Source: Paramecium sonneborni
Lineage: Eukaryota; Ciliophora; Oligohymenophorea; Peniculida; Parameciidae
DNA length: 64,000 bases
Direction: 5' to 3'
Assembly (NCBI GenBank): GCA_905182985.1
Contig: CAJJDN010000123.1
Coordinates: 91,205 to 155,204 of the forward strand
The number at the start of each line of letters is the position of its first letter. The first letter of the stretch is position 1. Both the position numbers and the translations under genes were made by a program. The notes beneath the pieces are model-generated. The model was not told the origin of the DNA. It ran no database searches and worked only from the letters and a program-made list of their open reading frames with translations. Positions 21,164 to 32,515 of the stretch are shown piece by piece.

Positions 21164-22652
21164 TATTTTAATTAATCAAAGACAAAGACTTTCTCATTTT
21201 GATTATTTGTTTGATATTCATAACCAATAAACTATTGTTAAACATTTGGATCTCTTAGCAATTACATATTCTAAGTAATCAATTCACTATTCTCTTCATC
21301 CTCTATAACTATTTAACGCTAATCAAAATTATCATCACTTGGATTTGGAATAAATGGTGCTGACAATTCTCTATTTTGTAATTTAGACCATGGGAAATTC
21401 TTAAACCAAGGATGCAATTTTATTTCATAACTTCCATTGAATCCAAGCCTACTCGCTGGTTTCCGTTATAACAAACGATTTACAAAATCTATAGCCTCAA
21501 CACTCCAATTAGCTGGTATTTCACTTGCCCTAATTTATACTTATCTTGCAAGTATTTGATCACGTATCTCTTATCTAGATCTACCAACATAAGGTCTCTA
21601 TTTAATTTTATATTATATAATACTCTCCCTAACATAAATTCATATGCAATTACTCCTAAAGCATAATAATCAACTGCAAATGTATGATTCTGTCTACACA
21701 TCACCTCAGGAGCTAGTTAACTTACTAAATTAATTTGTTTACCCATATATCCAGGAGTACCACTTGTATCATTTGAATTTTCAGGTTTCATTATACGAGC
21801 AATTCCTAAATCAGTAATGTGTACAAAACCCTTCTCATCAAGTACCAAATTCTCTGGTTTTATGTCTCTGTGTATGATGTTGTTAGTATGTAAATAGTCT
21901 AACCCTATAAAAATAGAGGCCACAAAAAACTCTTATTATCATCGAATACTATTACTAGTCTGTTCCTCATTAAATCGTCTCATTCTTCCTATATGAAATC
22001 GTAAATCGCCGCCACACATGTAATCCATTACTAAGTATAAGTTTTCACGATCCTAAAATGCATAATACATATTAATCAAAAATGTGTGTTTAAGTTAACT
22101 TAGCAACATACGTTCATTCATTACTGAATGTACACTCTTCTTAGTTATTACTAATGCTTTTGACATCTCTTTCATTGCATATTATTAAGCAACTCTTTTG
22201 ACTTTCCACACCTTTCCAAATCCTCCAATACCAATTACATATTCAAAAGTAAATGTTCCCTTAACTATCTATTTTACCTCTGATATCTTTGGACTAATAA
22301 CTTCTCGATCCTTATTTTCCTTTCTAACTTAAGCTGAGTCATTTCTCATATGAATAGGTCCTTATGGTGTCTTAGCAGAAATAGCTATTGCTCTAGCTTT
22401 TGCAATAAGCTAACTCATCTATCCCTCATCTACTTATTTCACTTTCTATTATTTCATTAGACTTGTCAATTTTGATAAATCTATTGAGGTGTTTTTACTA
22501 TGTTATACACCTTTCCCCATATCCATTAATTTAGGTGATACACATGGACTCTATATTACATACTATGAAGGACTCTTTTATTTTAATAACAAAGTATCAA
22601 TAAGTTTGTTGTTAGGGCTACCTACTTAACTCATCTTAGAACCTTACTTCAT
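21160..22652 (-). CDS. AGC-like Ser/Thr kinase, DLG variant (paralogue of 32516 gene)
   Basis: Introns 21932-21955, 21713-21742 and 21598-21623. A 150-residue Ser/Gln-rich N-terminal extension precedes the kinase: GIGGFGKVWKV, YAMKEMSKA (beta-3 Lys), HRDIKPENLVL, DLGIARIM in the DFG place, then GTPGYM-APEVM and DYYALGVIAYEFMLGR. The tail has FIGYEYQ, like the hydrophobic motif FxxF/Y-x-Y of AGC kinases, with Glu at the phosphosite. The gene at 32516 is a clear paralogue and shares one intron position (after EEQT/EAQT). Stop TGA 21160-21162 overlaps the DnaJ start. Confidence 0.88.
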
Positions 22653-22956
22653 TATTATTAATTATAAACACCTTTCAATTATTTACTGTATTCACATATA
22701 CAATTCATCGCTTTTAATTCTCCCTTGTTTTATTTATGTTATTTAACTTATTAAACATTATCTCCATTCATTTTATCATTCTTATCTCACTATCTAATCA
22801 TCAATTTATCCTTACTTCTCATTAAATGTTCAATTAATAGAATACAAATCTTTAATCATTTTTCAAATAAATAATATGTATATATTTAATTATTCAATTG
22901 AATTACACTTTTCAGTATTATCTTAATTTTAAGATTGATTGTCCAAAATTGGAATT
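22653..22956. other. Intergenic between divergent genes
   Basis: About 300 AT-rich bases between the kinase start and the + gene at 22957. The frame of the latter stays open upstream to about 22880 without an ATG. Confidence 0.4.
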
Positions 22957-23190
22957 ATGAATCTTCCTAAAAATATCAGGAGATTATTTTTGCTTAATCT
23001 TAAAAGATGTAAAGTACACACTAATCAAAGGTGTGGAATATAACATTTAACATAAGCACATGAGAATAACAAATTAAATATTATAATCGAGGCACTGAAA
23101 GAAAAAGCCAATATTAAAATAAGAAAGGAAATAGAACAGAAAATATAAGAAATTTTAGATATGTATGAAGGCGAGTTTATGGAGTAATGA
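22957..23190 (+). CDS. Small helical protein, unknown
   Basis: 77 residues, intronless, ATG 22957 to TGA 23188-23190. Starts MNLPKNIRRLFLLNLKRCK, then a charged helix (IIEALKEKANIKIRKEIEQK). An ATT repeat follows the stop. The true start could be upstream behind an intron. No family. Confidence 0.5.
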
Positions 23191-23539
23191 CTGATAAATA
23201 TATTATTATTATTATTATTGTCCAAAATAATTGTCCTTATTTTTTTTGTTTCTAATGCAAGAAAACTTAATATTCCTGTTAATTTTAACTTGAACTTTAA
23301 AACTATTATATTCCACCTACCCATAATCATAAATGAGTATCTACATTAGGAACATATGTTTTTTAAGACTTTCTCATTTTTATTTTATTCACAATTTTTT
23401 ACTTTACATCACAAAATATAAATTTTTATCCATTTATAAAATTACAATATATAAAATTCTATCTTCCAAAAAGGAATTACTATTGAATGAATTTTATATT
23501 GATAGTTATTTATTATATTATTAACGATTCAAATTTTTT
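23191..23539. other. Intergenic, with ATT repeat
   Basis: An (ATT)n run lies at about 23200-23219. Short open frames on both strands look like chance in AT-rich sequence. Confidence 0.4.
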
Positions 23540-23777
23540 TCATACATTCTTCATTATTTTGGCTTCTTCTTCTTATTTCAACAATTTTTCTGCGATTAAT
23601 CTTCTACTTTCTGGAATTAAATCTTCAGATAGAAATTCTCTCGTATATTTAATAAAATCCAATGATTATTCGAAATCCCATTAAAAATAGATTAAGATTG
23701 ACAATATCAATAAATCTGTACACTGAACAATTTTCTTTATTTCTTAGATTTAACATTTTTGAATTATCGGTAAGCAT
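23540..23777 (-). pseudogene. Decayed N-terminal copy of the USP-like gene
   Basis: Matches the first 75 residues of the gene at 24033-25831. Shared blocks are MLTD, then DLLILSILIYFQWDFEQS (parent: DLLIVSVLMYFQWDFERS) and PESRRLIAEKLL (parent: PENRRLSAERLL). The start codon and the body are in different frames, and the rest of the parent is missing. It sits 255 bp downstream of the parent in the same orientation, so it looks like a partial tandem duplicate that decayed. Confidence 0.65.
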
Positions 23778-24032
23778 TTTTTCTTATATATTTTTATATA
23801 CATTTAAAATCTAAATGAAAAAAAATTTAAAGATAAATTAATAGAAATATAAAATTTATTAAGATTACTTAATTTTCTATAAATTAAGTTCAAAAACCTT
23901 AATCTTTAAGTTTTATTGTAAAAGAATTTTAATGCTAAATAAAGAAGTTAAATAAATTAATAAAAGAAAATGTACTTTATAAAAAGTTTGATAAATAATT
24001 TTATAATATATTTTTAAAATTATTAAATTAAT

Positions 24033-25831
24033 TCATTAACTAAACTCATTATTTAATTCTTCATTAAGTTTATTTTGATTTAGTTGATTTGCTTTAACAA
24101 TCTTTTCTACTTTTCCAGCATCTGACTACTGGAACTTTTAAAGCAATGAATAATTATTTAATACAAATTCCTCCTGATTCTTTAAAATCAGGTTACCTAT
24201 TTCGGATAGTTTTTTTTAATGTTCTAATATTTTTTTTATTTATTCCTACTAAACGTAAATTAAAAAACACCCATACTTACGAGTGTCTTTAAATACTAAT
24301 TTATCACTCACAGCTTAAATTTAACAATCATTTATTCTATACCACTTGTTCTCATCAAAGTTTTTAATATATAAATAAAAAAGATTTTAATCATTTTCCT
24401 GTAATTGTATGACTGTGGCCTAAAGGCTATAACAAAATCTTGTATTTTCTGCATTTTTCTATAATAAATCCATATTAAATGGTATATAATTGTTTAATTT
24501 TTTCTTTAACATTTTCTTTTCCATTTACAATGCATCAATTGTTTCTTTTTAAACGATTTCTTATTCACATAAAAAAGATTTCACTATTTGTATATTATTT
24601 AAGATTGATTAATCTAATATTTATTGCTATAAATACTTTTTTAAATTTCTTTAATTTTTTCTTCATTTACCCCCTCCTCCAAAATTTTTAAGATTTTTTC
24701 TGCTTTATCTTTCAAAACTAAAAATTCTAAATCAATTTTTTCAGGAAACCAATAATCTAAATTATTCTGACAACTGTTTTCTTCTTTATCAAGTTGTTTT
24801 CTACTTATTTCAAAAGCCCAATATGATTTAAAATTTTATGATTATCCAAATTATTATATATTATCCTTTTCTTTTAACAAAGATAATTATAACATTCTAT
24901 CCTCTTATTCTAATGTTAAAAATAGATGATTTTAAAAAACTTAAAATTAGTTTTAAATCATAGAGACATAGTCTAACTTATTGACATCTTAAAAAAATTA
25001 TTTTAAAATGCCCAACTAAATTTCAAATTATGTTGCAAAATTTATTTTACCACCTATTACTTACGATTTATTGAGCCTACTTGCAGCAACATACAATTCA
25101 GAATTTCTAACAAATCTGTCATTAGATAGAATTAAAGAGCCAAACAAATATTGCAATTCATTCTAATAATTACTCTAGATATTATAAAAATACTCACATT
25201 TAAATCCTCTTTATTTTAAATATTCATATTTAGAATTGCTCCCACAATTTCAAGATTTTAGAATAACATTTAATAAATACAATTAAAATAACCAGACCTT
25301 TCAGATTTCTTTATTCCCACAAATGATTAATGCATTCTTAATTGTAAATCATTATTTTCCCTTTCATTTTAATTATTTTTTATTATTAATTCTTTATCTT
25401 AAATTATCTAATTAGTTTCCCATTCTTAATTTGCTAATTTTTATAAATTTTCTTTTATTTTAGCTAATTTACGGCTTTTTGTTTATTAATTTACATCACT
25501 GACTCTTTAATTAGAATTCGGATGAGAATTTTATAAAGCTTATTGCTGTGAATTATTATTTATATTTTAAATCGGCCTCTATTTTTATTTTTATTCTTAC
25601 TTCATTATTTTAGGCTTCTTCAAATTATCTCAACAATCTTTCTGCGCTTAATCTTCTATTTTCTGGAATTTAATCTATAGTTAATAAATCTCCACTATTT
25701 TGTATTAATTCCTTTGACCTTTCAAAATCCCATTAAAAATACATTAAGACTGACACTATTAATAAATCTGGTTGCTTTGTAATATCCTTTAATTGTTTGA
25801 TTAATAATTGTTGTTGTTGGTCGGTAAGCAT
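24033..25831 (-). CDS. USP25/28-like deubiquitinase fold, catalytic residues lost
   Basis: Introns 25579-25600, 25175-25197 and a probable 35-nt one at 24636-24670. The N-terminal region (LLIKQLKDITKQPDLL ... YFQWDFERSKEL) resembles UBA/UIM-type ends of USP25/28. The Cys box reads VGIKKSERSGYFNCIYQ where USPs have VGLKNVGNTCWFSAVIQ, so the nucleophile Cys is Gly173 (bases 25291-25293). LQYLFGSLILSNDRFV matches the next USP block. Near the end, NLFYLYIKNFDENKWYRIND matches the GHYWAYI...WYKFND box, but GHY is NLF. Both catalytic Cys and His are therefore absent: a pseudo-deubiquitinase, perhaps still binding ubiquitin. The frame change at 24636-24670 needs the long intron. Confidence 0.75.
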
Positions 25832-25887
25832 TTTTTTTATTATAGAATTATATATATGTTTAAAATCTAAATTCATTTAAATTTTTT

Positions 25888-26694
25888 TCATTTATTATAT
25901 TATTCAGAAAATGTTTTAAATAACTAATAAATTTTTTCGATAAAAAGCTTTAAAGGTCTATTTGGTTTTTTTATAGATTAGAATTATTCTATGTTTTATT
26001 TTTGTTTTTATAGAACTTTAATTCTTTTTTATACTACTTTTCTTTTACTTTCTTAAATATTTGCGTCTAATTCAAATTTTTCCTCATACTCCTTTAATTG
26101 CTTTTTCATCTATTCTAACTTTTAATCAAAAGAAACCTCATATAATTCATCCCACTATTTAATTTCTTAATACTCATCATTATAATCTCTAAAAGAATTA
26201 AAAAATTAATCTTCAAAGGCTTCTAATGAATTATTTTAAAAGTATATTGTTATTAAACCTTTTAAAAAATATTAGGTTTCTTTATTTAATACTTCAAAAA
26301 CACATTAAATATCTTTTATAAAATCTCTCTTTTTATCATCTTTAAAATCTTCTAAAAAAATTGTATTTTCTTCAGAGTATTCTATTTTATTTTCCTTAAG
26401 ACTGTATTCTCTTGGCCAAACATCAAAATTCCTTAAAAAAAATACTTTTTCTTCGTTTATACCTTTATTCTACCTTATACGTCTCTATTCTTTCTCAATT
26501 TCCTTTCTATTCTTTATATTTTTCGATTTTGATAAACCTGTAATGGTAAGTATTTTATAAATGGCCATTTCTGAAATTAACAAGAATAATTATAGTGCAA
26601 ATTAATTTGTAGCAATATGTCCTTCATCCTCATACTCTATATCTTCTGAATTCTTTTTATTTGGTCTTCCACACTTTCCCTTAATAGTTTCCAT
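25888..26694 (-). CDS. Unknown 268-residue charged protein with AT-hook-like start
   Basis: Intronless. Starts METIKGKCGRPNKKNSED; KCGRPNKK resembles an AT-hook core (RGRP-like). A hydrophobic helix (FALQLFLLISEMAIYKIL) and basic region follow, then an acidic middle and a long C-terminal coiled coil (KLEQMKKQLKEYEEKFEL). DNA binding is only a guess. No family recognised. Confidence 0.65.
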
Positions 26695-27298
26695 TTTTTA
26701 AATGAATTATATAGTTAATCATCTTCAATTAAAATATCTTTCTTCTAATTCTATTAGGCACATAGTGTAAATTTCAGTATCAACCAATTAATAAATAAGA
26801 TAACTAGTTGTTTTCAAAAGAATAAATATCTAATAGCAATCTGAATAACTTCAGGATATGCAAAAATAAATTATTATGTTAAAAGAATAAATCAACCTTC
26901 CTGAAATTGGACAAAGAAATTATCCTAAATAAATCAAGATTCAATCAAAATTTTTTAATGATTTTTTTGATTTTTAGATTATTACAATTCCCTTTATTTT
27001 TGAGTATATTTTGAATATTTTAATAGAGCAATTTAAATATTATTTTTATTTAAATTTATAAATAATCGTTAAAAAAATTTATAATAAAATTACATATTTA
27101 TTTATTGATTTATTATTAAGAGTAATTTTTAGATATTAAATATTTATAATTTACATTTGGAAGTTAGAATAAAGATTTAAAAAGAGAGTTGTGATAAAAT
27201 TTTAGTCAGTTTATTTATAATATATTGAATATATGATTTGTAAATTTATATTAAAATTCATGATATTAGAATATTTCATTACATATTAATTTTTTACA
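26695..27298. other. Intergenic, possible gene remnant on - strand
   Basis: No confident gene. On the - strand, about 26745-26870, a short stretch reads YLIYQLVDTEIYTMCLIEL before TGA, protein-like but with no start; a relic or missed exon is possible. Confidence 0.35.
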
Positions 27299-29491
27299 TC
27301 AATAAGTATTATTAAAATTAAAGTAATAAAATGGCTGTTTTGATTTATAAGATCCTATCAAATGATGATTTTTTGATTATTAAATGATTTATTTAAGAAT
27401 ACAGCAAACAGATTTATTATCTCTAGAGAAATAACATGGTTCATCACATTTTTGAGAATTCAAAATAGCACTATAACCAAGTGATAAAGCGTTCTAAAAA
27501 TGTAATTATAAAAAGGTTACTTTAATATGCTTAATTTTAAATGTGCTACTAGCAATATTATTACCTTTATTATGTAAATCCAAGATAATTAATTCTTATA
27601 ATACTTGATCACTAAAATAATAATTTAATGATTACAATTAAGGAAATTGTTATTAATAAATATTAGGTTCATCAATTTACATATTCTCTGATTGTGAAGG
27701 GACAATATTAATAATTTTATTAAAATAGTCGATATCTTAACTATAAAGATCGAAGAAATCTAGGAATGTCTTTCCAATCTCTTCATTATCAGTGTCACGT
27801 ACACGTTTAATTTATAATAAAGCTAAAATCATAGTAAGAATGCAATAGCTATTCAAACCACCCTTATAGATAAATATGAGATACTTGATAGGCATTTAAT
27901 AAATTAATAGATTTAAAATAAAACTTAAGTATTAAAGCAAGACTTTTAAACTATTTAAATTCTTTTTAAAATTCAATCATTGAATTAGCAGTCTTTCTAC
28001 CAGAATGATCATTTTTACTAATTGTTATATCAATTAATTTATTTTAAAATTCTTATGACAATTACATTTTTAAAACAGGTTTTCTGGCATTATCAATAAC
28101 CTTAACATCCTGAATATATCCTTTTATCTAAAACTATATACCATAATACTTTGAATTATTCAGCAATCTTATATAAAGAAATTCTCTCTTATTCATTAGT
28201 TTCAATAACTATATCAATATCTGAATCTATTAGATTTAAACCAGTTTAACAAGAACCATACAATAAGGCACGAGATTTAGAATAAACAGACTAAACAGTC
28301 TAATAATTGTATGAGTAAAGTTCATACTTCGTCAACCATTTAAACTATTTTGTCTATGATGGGTCTTTATTCTTCTAATTATTTATTCAATTCTTAAGTG
28401 AATATATCGATTTCAAATGATAATTATCTAAATTAAATTAAAAATTTACTTTATAATGTCATCAAAATTAATCTTATGTTAAGGAAGAGTAATTAGACTC
28501 TCAGATATTAATTAATCATAAAATGGTTAATTAATATAATTACATTCTGGTATTTATGATTCTGTATCTTTTTTTTCTTTATTTTCAGTTTAAGTTCCTT
28601 AATCATTTAATATTTTTGGAATTTTATTAAATATTTCATTGCATTCTTCATATTTGGATGATTTCTAAGAATTACAGTTATTCTCTATTAAATTTTCTTG
28701 CTTTCTTCTTTTATTTGGAGATTTATATGATTACATTTCTTCTTCAATTAATTTTTTTGTATCTTAATTACATGCAACATCAAGTGGAGTTTTATTTTAT
28801 TAATTTTTTTTTTTAAATAAATTTTCTTTTTAACATATACTTTTTATTATTTATATATTGCCCATACGAGATGCTATATGTAATGCTGTATCACCATTTT
28901 CATCTTATCCAGAAGCACCATATAATTCAATTATTTTGTATGCAGTTTTAAAATTGCCTTTTTTTAAAGATTTTATTAAATGTTAAGGTTTTTCTAGTTA
29001 TGTTACTTAAAGCAATGTTTCCACAATATCCCAATTATCCTATTCAGATTATATTGCAATATCAAGTGCTATTTTAAATTAATTATTCTTAAATTTTTCT
29101 TTGTATTTAATAATTTCATTTAATATACTGATTTTGCCGCTCTTTGCTGCCTATATCAAAGCAGTGTTTCCTTGATTATCTTTATAATTGAAATCTATTT
29201 ATTATCTTAATATTTTTCTAAATTATTTACTTTAAAATTTATTGAATACATTATAAGTGATCTTCACTATCTCTTGTATATTAGATGCATTCAACTAAAG
29301 CTTATGAAAAATTCATTTATGATATTTAATTTAATCTTATATAATTTTCTAAGTCAACATAATTACCTATACTCTCTATAAAATAATACCTTGATTCGTA
29401 TATTCCACTATTTTTTATTAGTGAATAGATTATTATTGCATTTTGTGATTTTTAATAATTTAATTATTACTTTAACACAATAATAACTCAT
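27299..29491 (-). CDS. Ankyrin-repeat protein fused to Trf4/Cid1-type nucleotidyltransferase
   Basis: Introns at 29390-29408 (19 nt), 29206-29230, 28428-28449, 28300-28327, 28128-28149, 27863-27884 and 27494-27520. The N-terminal part has ankyrin repeats: DNQGNTALIQAAKSGK, ENGDTALHIASRMGN and NKTPLDVACNQDTKKL. After a Gln/Asn linker comes a non-canonical poly(A)/poly(U) polymerase domain. It has the GS...DxD signature (YGSCQTGLNLIDSDIDIVI), NDHSGRKTANSM, and YQGGLNSYCILTMILALLQ, the counterpart of the Trf4 YKGGLGSYAL block. Metal-binding Asp residues are present, so activity is likely. Such enzymes add A or U tails to RNAs for decay or small-RNA turnover. Ankyrin fused to this domain is unusual. 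Confidence 0.82.
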
Positions 29492-29572
29492 TATAACTCA
29501 TATAACAACAATTCTAGATAATAATTAAAAAAGAAAAAAAAACAAAACTGTTTTTATCATATATAGATTGAA

Positions 29573-30263
29573 TCAAAATTGCTAATTAGATTCTTATAAA
29601 ATAAGAGTCTTTTGGCCATTCAATAATATATTGACTAATTCAAATAGTCTCATATTGCCATCGAGTTTCTGAGTTTTCACTCTTCCCACTAAGATAGACA
29701 AAAAAGGAAAAAGAAAATTCATTTTTTAACGAGGTTAATTATTAATTCTATCCTAAAAGGCTTAAGAAATTAAGTTAGATAACTCTCTTACTAAGAGAAA
29801 GCAAGAAAGTTTGCTAATGTCAAATTTGAATTCATATTCATTTTGATTTTGTAATACAATTATGTCAATTGAATACACTTTTTGCTTGATAATATTCAAA
29901 TATAATACCAGAGATTATTTCTATAAGGATTTCCATACCTTGGTTTATAATGGATCCATTTCAATATAAGAAGAAGGACTAATATGTAAAATGCATTTTA
30001 GAGTACTTAATGAAATTTAGATTACTGATTGCAAGTGTTTCTTAATTACTTATTGAGTTCTTTCCTTATAGAGTATTATTGATATCTTCTTTTGTGGAAG
30101 CTCTTCTAAATGCCATAATGTCGAAACTTTTGCAGAATTGAGTAGACTCATAACTAGTAGTTCTACCTAGTGTGATATTGGATTCCTTTGGTTGTGTATG
30201 AGTATGAAGGATTTGAACTTTTCTCAAAATAGAGTAATCGCTTGTAGATGGTACTTATTTCAT
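29573..30263 (-). CDS. Unknown protein, two exons
   Basis: Start 30263 (MKQVPSTSDYSILRK); intron 29979-30006; end TGA 29573-29575. Without the intron the frame seems to end at 29961 with a new ATG one base on, but splicing gives INPSSYIEMDPL and joins the two parts into about 220 residues. The N-terminal half is Ser/Thr-rich with FRRAST (a basophilic-kinase site). The C-terminal half is mixed, KVYSIDIIVLQNEYEFKFD and MNFLFPFLSILVGRVKT. No family recognised. Confidence 0.65.
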
Positions 30264-30435
30264 TTTTAATTTATTATTATGTTTATTTTATCAAAAATAT
30301 TATCTATTTGAAGGGATGTATATTATATACAATAGAAAATTATTAATAAAATAGTAGTTATAGTAAATTACAAAAATGTATAGAGCAAAATGAGAATAAT
30401 GATGAAAATAATATTTATAAAAATAATAAAAGAAA

Positions 30436-31100
30436 ATGTTAAATATCAAAATTGTGTATCAAAGAAAAGTACATAAACTACCCACAAAGATTGGATCCTA
30501 TTAGGAGATTATAGAAGCCATTAAAACCTTATATCCATAAATAAAAGAAGTTCATTTGTTTACAAACATAAATCCTTGTATAAATTTACAAATATTATTC
30601 TTAGCTGAACCAGATGGATTTGAAGAAATTAATTGTGAACCAGCTCTAACATTCCTTAAGAAAATGTATTAATAATTTGGATGGCCAACGATTAAATTTT
30701 TAGTTTTAGAGAATTTAAATGATCTAAGCCAACTTAAAAACTCAATGGATTTATTAAATCAAAGTTAAATATTTTCAGATAAATCAAATTACTTAGATCA
30801 ACCTAAAATAAATAAGTAAATATTTTAAATTAAATGATTAGAGCAATATAAAAACAAGAAATTGATTCTTAATAGAATGAAAAAATCTAATAAAATCTAA
30901 TATAATTAATAGATAATCGATTAAGGTTCTATAATCTAATTGGAAATTCAAATTAAGATAATGAAATGATTTTAAAGGCTAGAAAATTGTCACATCGATT
31001 TACTCAATATTCTTATGAATGGATACTCGATTTTGTTAAATAACAAGGAAATTATGTATCATATGAACATTTAGCAGAGTTGCTGAGTGAGAATTAATGA
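30436..31100 (+). CDS. PB1-domain protein (second in window)
   Basis: Introns 30578-30604 and 30816-30841. Residues 1-85 form a PB1-like domain: IKIVYQRKVHKLPTKIG, EVHLFTNINPSEPDGFEEI with acidic OPCA-type residues, and FGWPTIKFLVLEN. The layout, the first intron position and the WPTIK block match the PB1 of the gene at 513, so the two are related. The rest is coiled coil ending YVSYEHLAELLSENQ; no FW or UBA-like part. It could heteromerise with other PB1 proteins (inference). Confidence 0.7.
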
Positions 31101-31141
31101 ATATTTGATTTATATTAAATAAATTAAAAAAAGATTTAAAA

Positions 31142-31352
31142 ATGGTAATAGCTTCACACTTATTGTTTAATAGGGAGCTCATAAATCCTTGAGAATGAAG
31201 AAAAGATTAATTAAAGCCAATAAATAAAATAGGCCATTACCAAATTGGTTCAGATATAGAACTGATAATACAATCAGGTATTTGATAATGCAATCTATAG
31301 ATATAATTCAAAGAGAAGACATTGGAGAAGAACTAAGCTTAATATCAATTGA
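31142..31352 (+). CDS. RPL39: Ribosomal protein eL39
   Basis: Three tiny exons. The first intron (31145-31173) follows the ATG directly; the second is 31278-31300. The 51-residue product reads MGAHKSLRMKKRL..., NRPLPNWFRYRTDN and YNSKRRHWRRTKLN, the eL39 pattern along its full length. eL39 lines the 60S exit tunnel. The gene lies 41 bp after the PB1 gene. Confidence 0.95.
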
Positions 31353-31437
31353 GTCAAATGAACAATATATTACATGTACAAGTTAGCATCAATACTTATT
31401 TTTATTAATAATACTCTTATGTAAATTATTCAAACAT

Positions 31438-32300
31438 TCAATATATTAATAACTCAATTGATTTACTTGTTTTTAAATATAAATGTTCTATGCCATTTCC
31501 TTTACTCTAAGTAAGTAATTTAGCAATAAAATCAATTGCTCCCTTCACAACATTATCAATTGTTCCACTTTGACCTACTTTCCCTACAGGAATTATTTAT
31601 TTCAATTCATTTCTCATCACACTGAAAGTACTTCCAATTAAATGATTAATATATTCTGAGTATTCTTGAATATTATAATGTTTCTTATAATCGAAAGGTA
31701 CTTTAGATGGATGAAATGGAAATATTTTTCTAAAATCTAATTCTTTATATATTACTTGCTAGGTTTCTTATCAATAATCTTATTATACAGTGTATAATCT
31801 ATTAGAATTAAATCAAGATTTGGAAATGATTTCCCAGTTAAATAGACATTTTAACTCATAACATTATATTGAGGATATTTTTTTTAGAATTCTTCAAGAT
31901 AGTCTCCATGAACAACAAATCCAATTTTAGAATGTATAGCTTCTTTTAGTGGACTAATTAGAATTATAGATTACATTTAAATAATTGATGTTTCAATTAA
32001 TTCTGGTATTTTTTGTAATTCAACAACTAAATAAATTTTACGATCACCATCATTCTTCGAGTGATAGTATTTATTAAGTGAATCAATAACTGTTGATATT
32101 TTTGTTTAATCTAATTAAACCTTCTTTTCTGTGATGAATTGATGTTTTCTAAATTAAGAATTAGTACTTTTCAGTGCATCTGATTTTTTTTCAGCTTTTT
32201 TAATAGAAACTTTTAATTAAGTAGTTGGTGCTTTTTTGAGTGCCTATGATTGCATGTCCATTTTAATTTTTTTGATTACTTTAGATTTATGTAAACCCAT
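31438..32300 (-). CDS. Ribosomal L1-fold nucleolar protein (UTP30/Cic1/RSL1D1-like)
   Basis: One intron, 31730-31755. A Lys-rich N-terminal tail (MGLHKSKVIKKIKMD...) precedes an L1-type domain: NVYLTGKSFPNLDLILIDY, KIFPFHPSKVPFDY, EYINHLIGSTFSVMRN and VPVGKVGQSG-like IPVGKVGQSGTIDNVVKGA. These fit the diverged L1 proteins of ribosome biogenesis rather than uL1 itself, which is better conserved. Probably nucleolar. Confidence 0.75.
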
Positions 32301-32515
32301 AAAATATAATAATTAGTTATAATATTGATATTGAGAATGATTGATAGTAGATGAATAAATGTGTTATAAATAAAAAATCTTAGTAATAACAATAAAATAG
32401 AATGTGAATAAAAAAAATAGTGGTTTGATGTAAAAAAAAATAATTAACGAAATAAATAAAATATATGTAACAATCTACTGCTAAAAATCTGAGGGACTTG
32501 CTAATAAAATAATAA

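Noticed and set aside
29959..29963. Two genes separated by one base at 29961
   Set aside because: A 28-nt GT...TAG intron at 29979-30006 changes the frame and fuses both parts into one protein.
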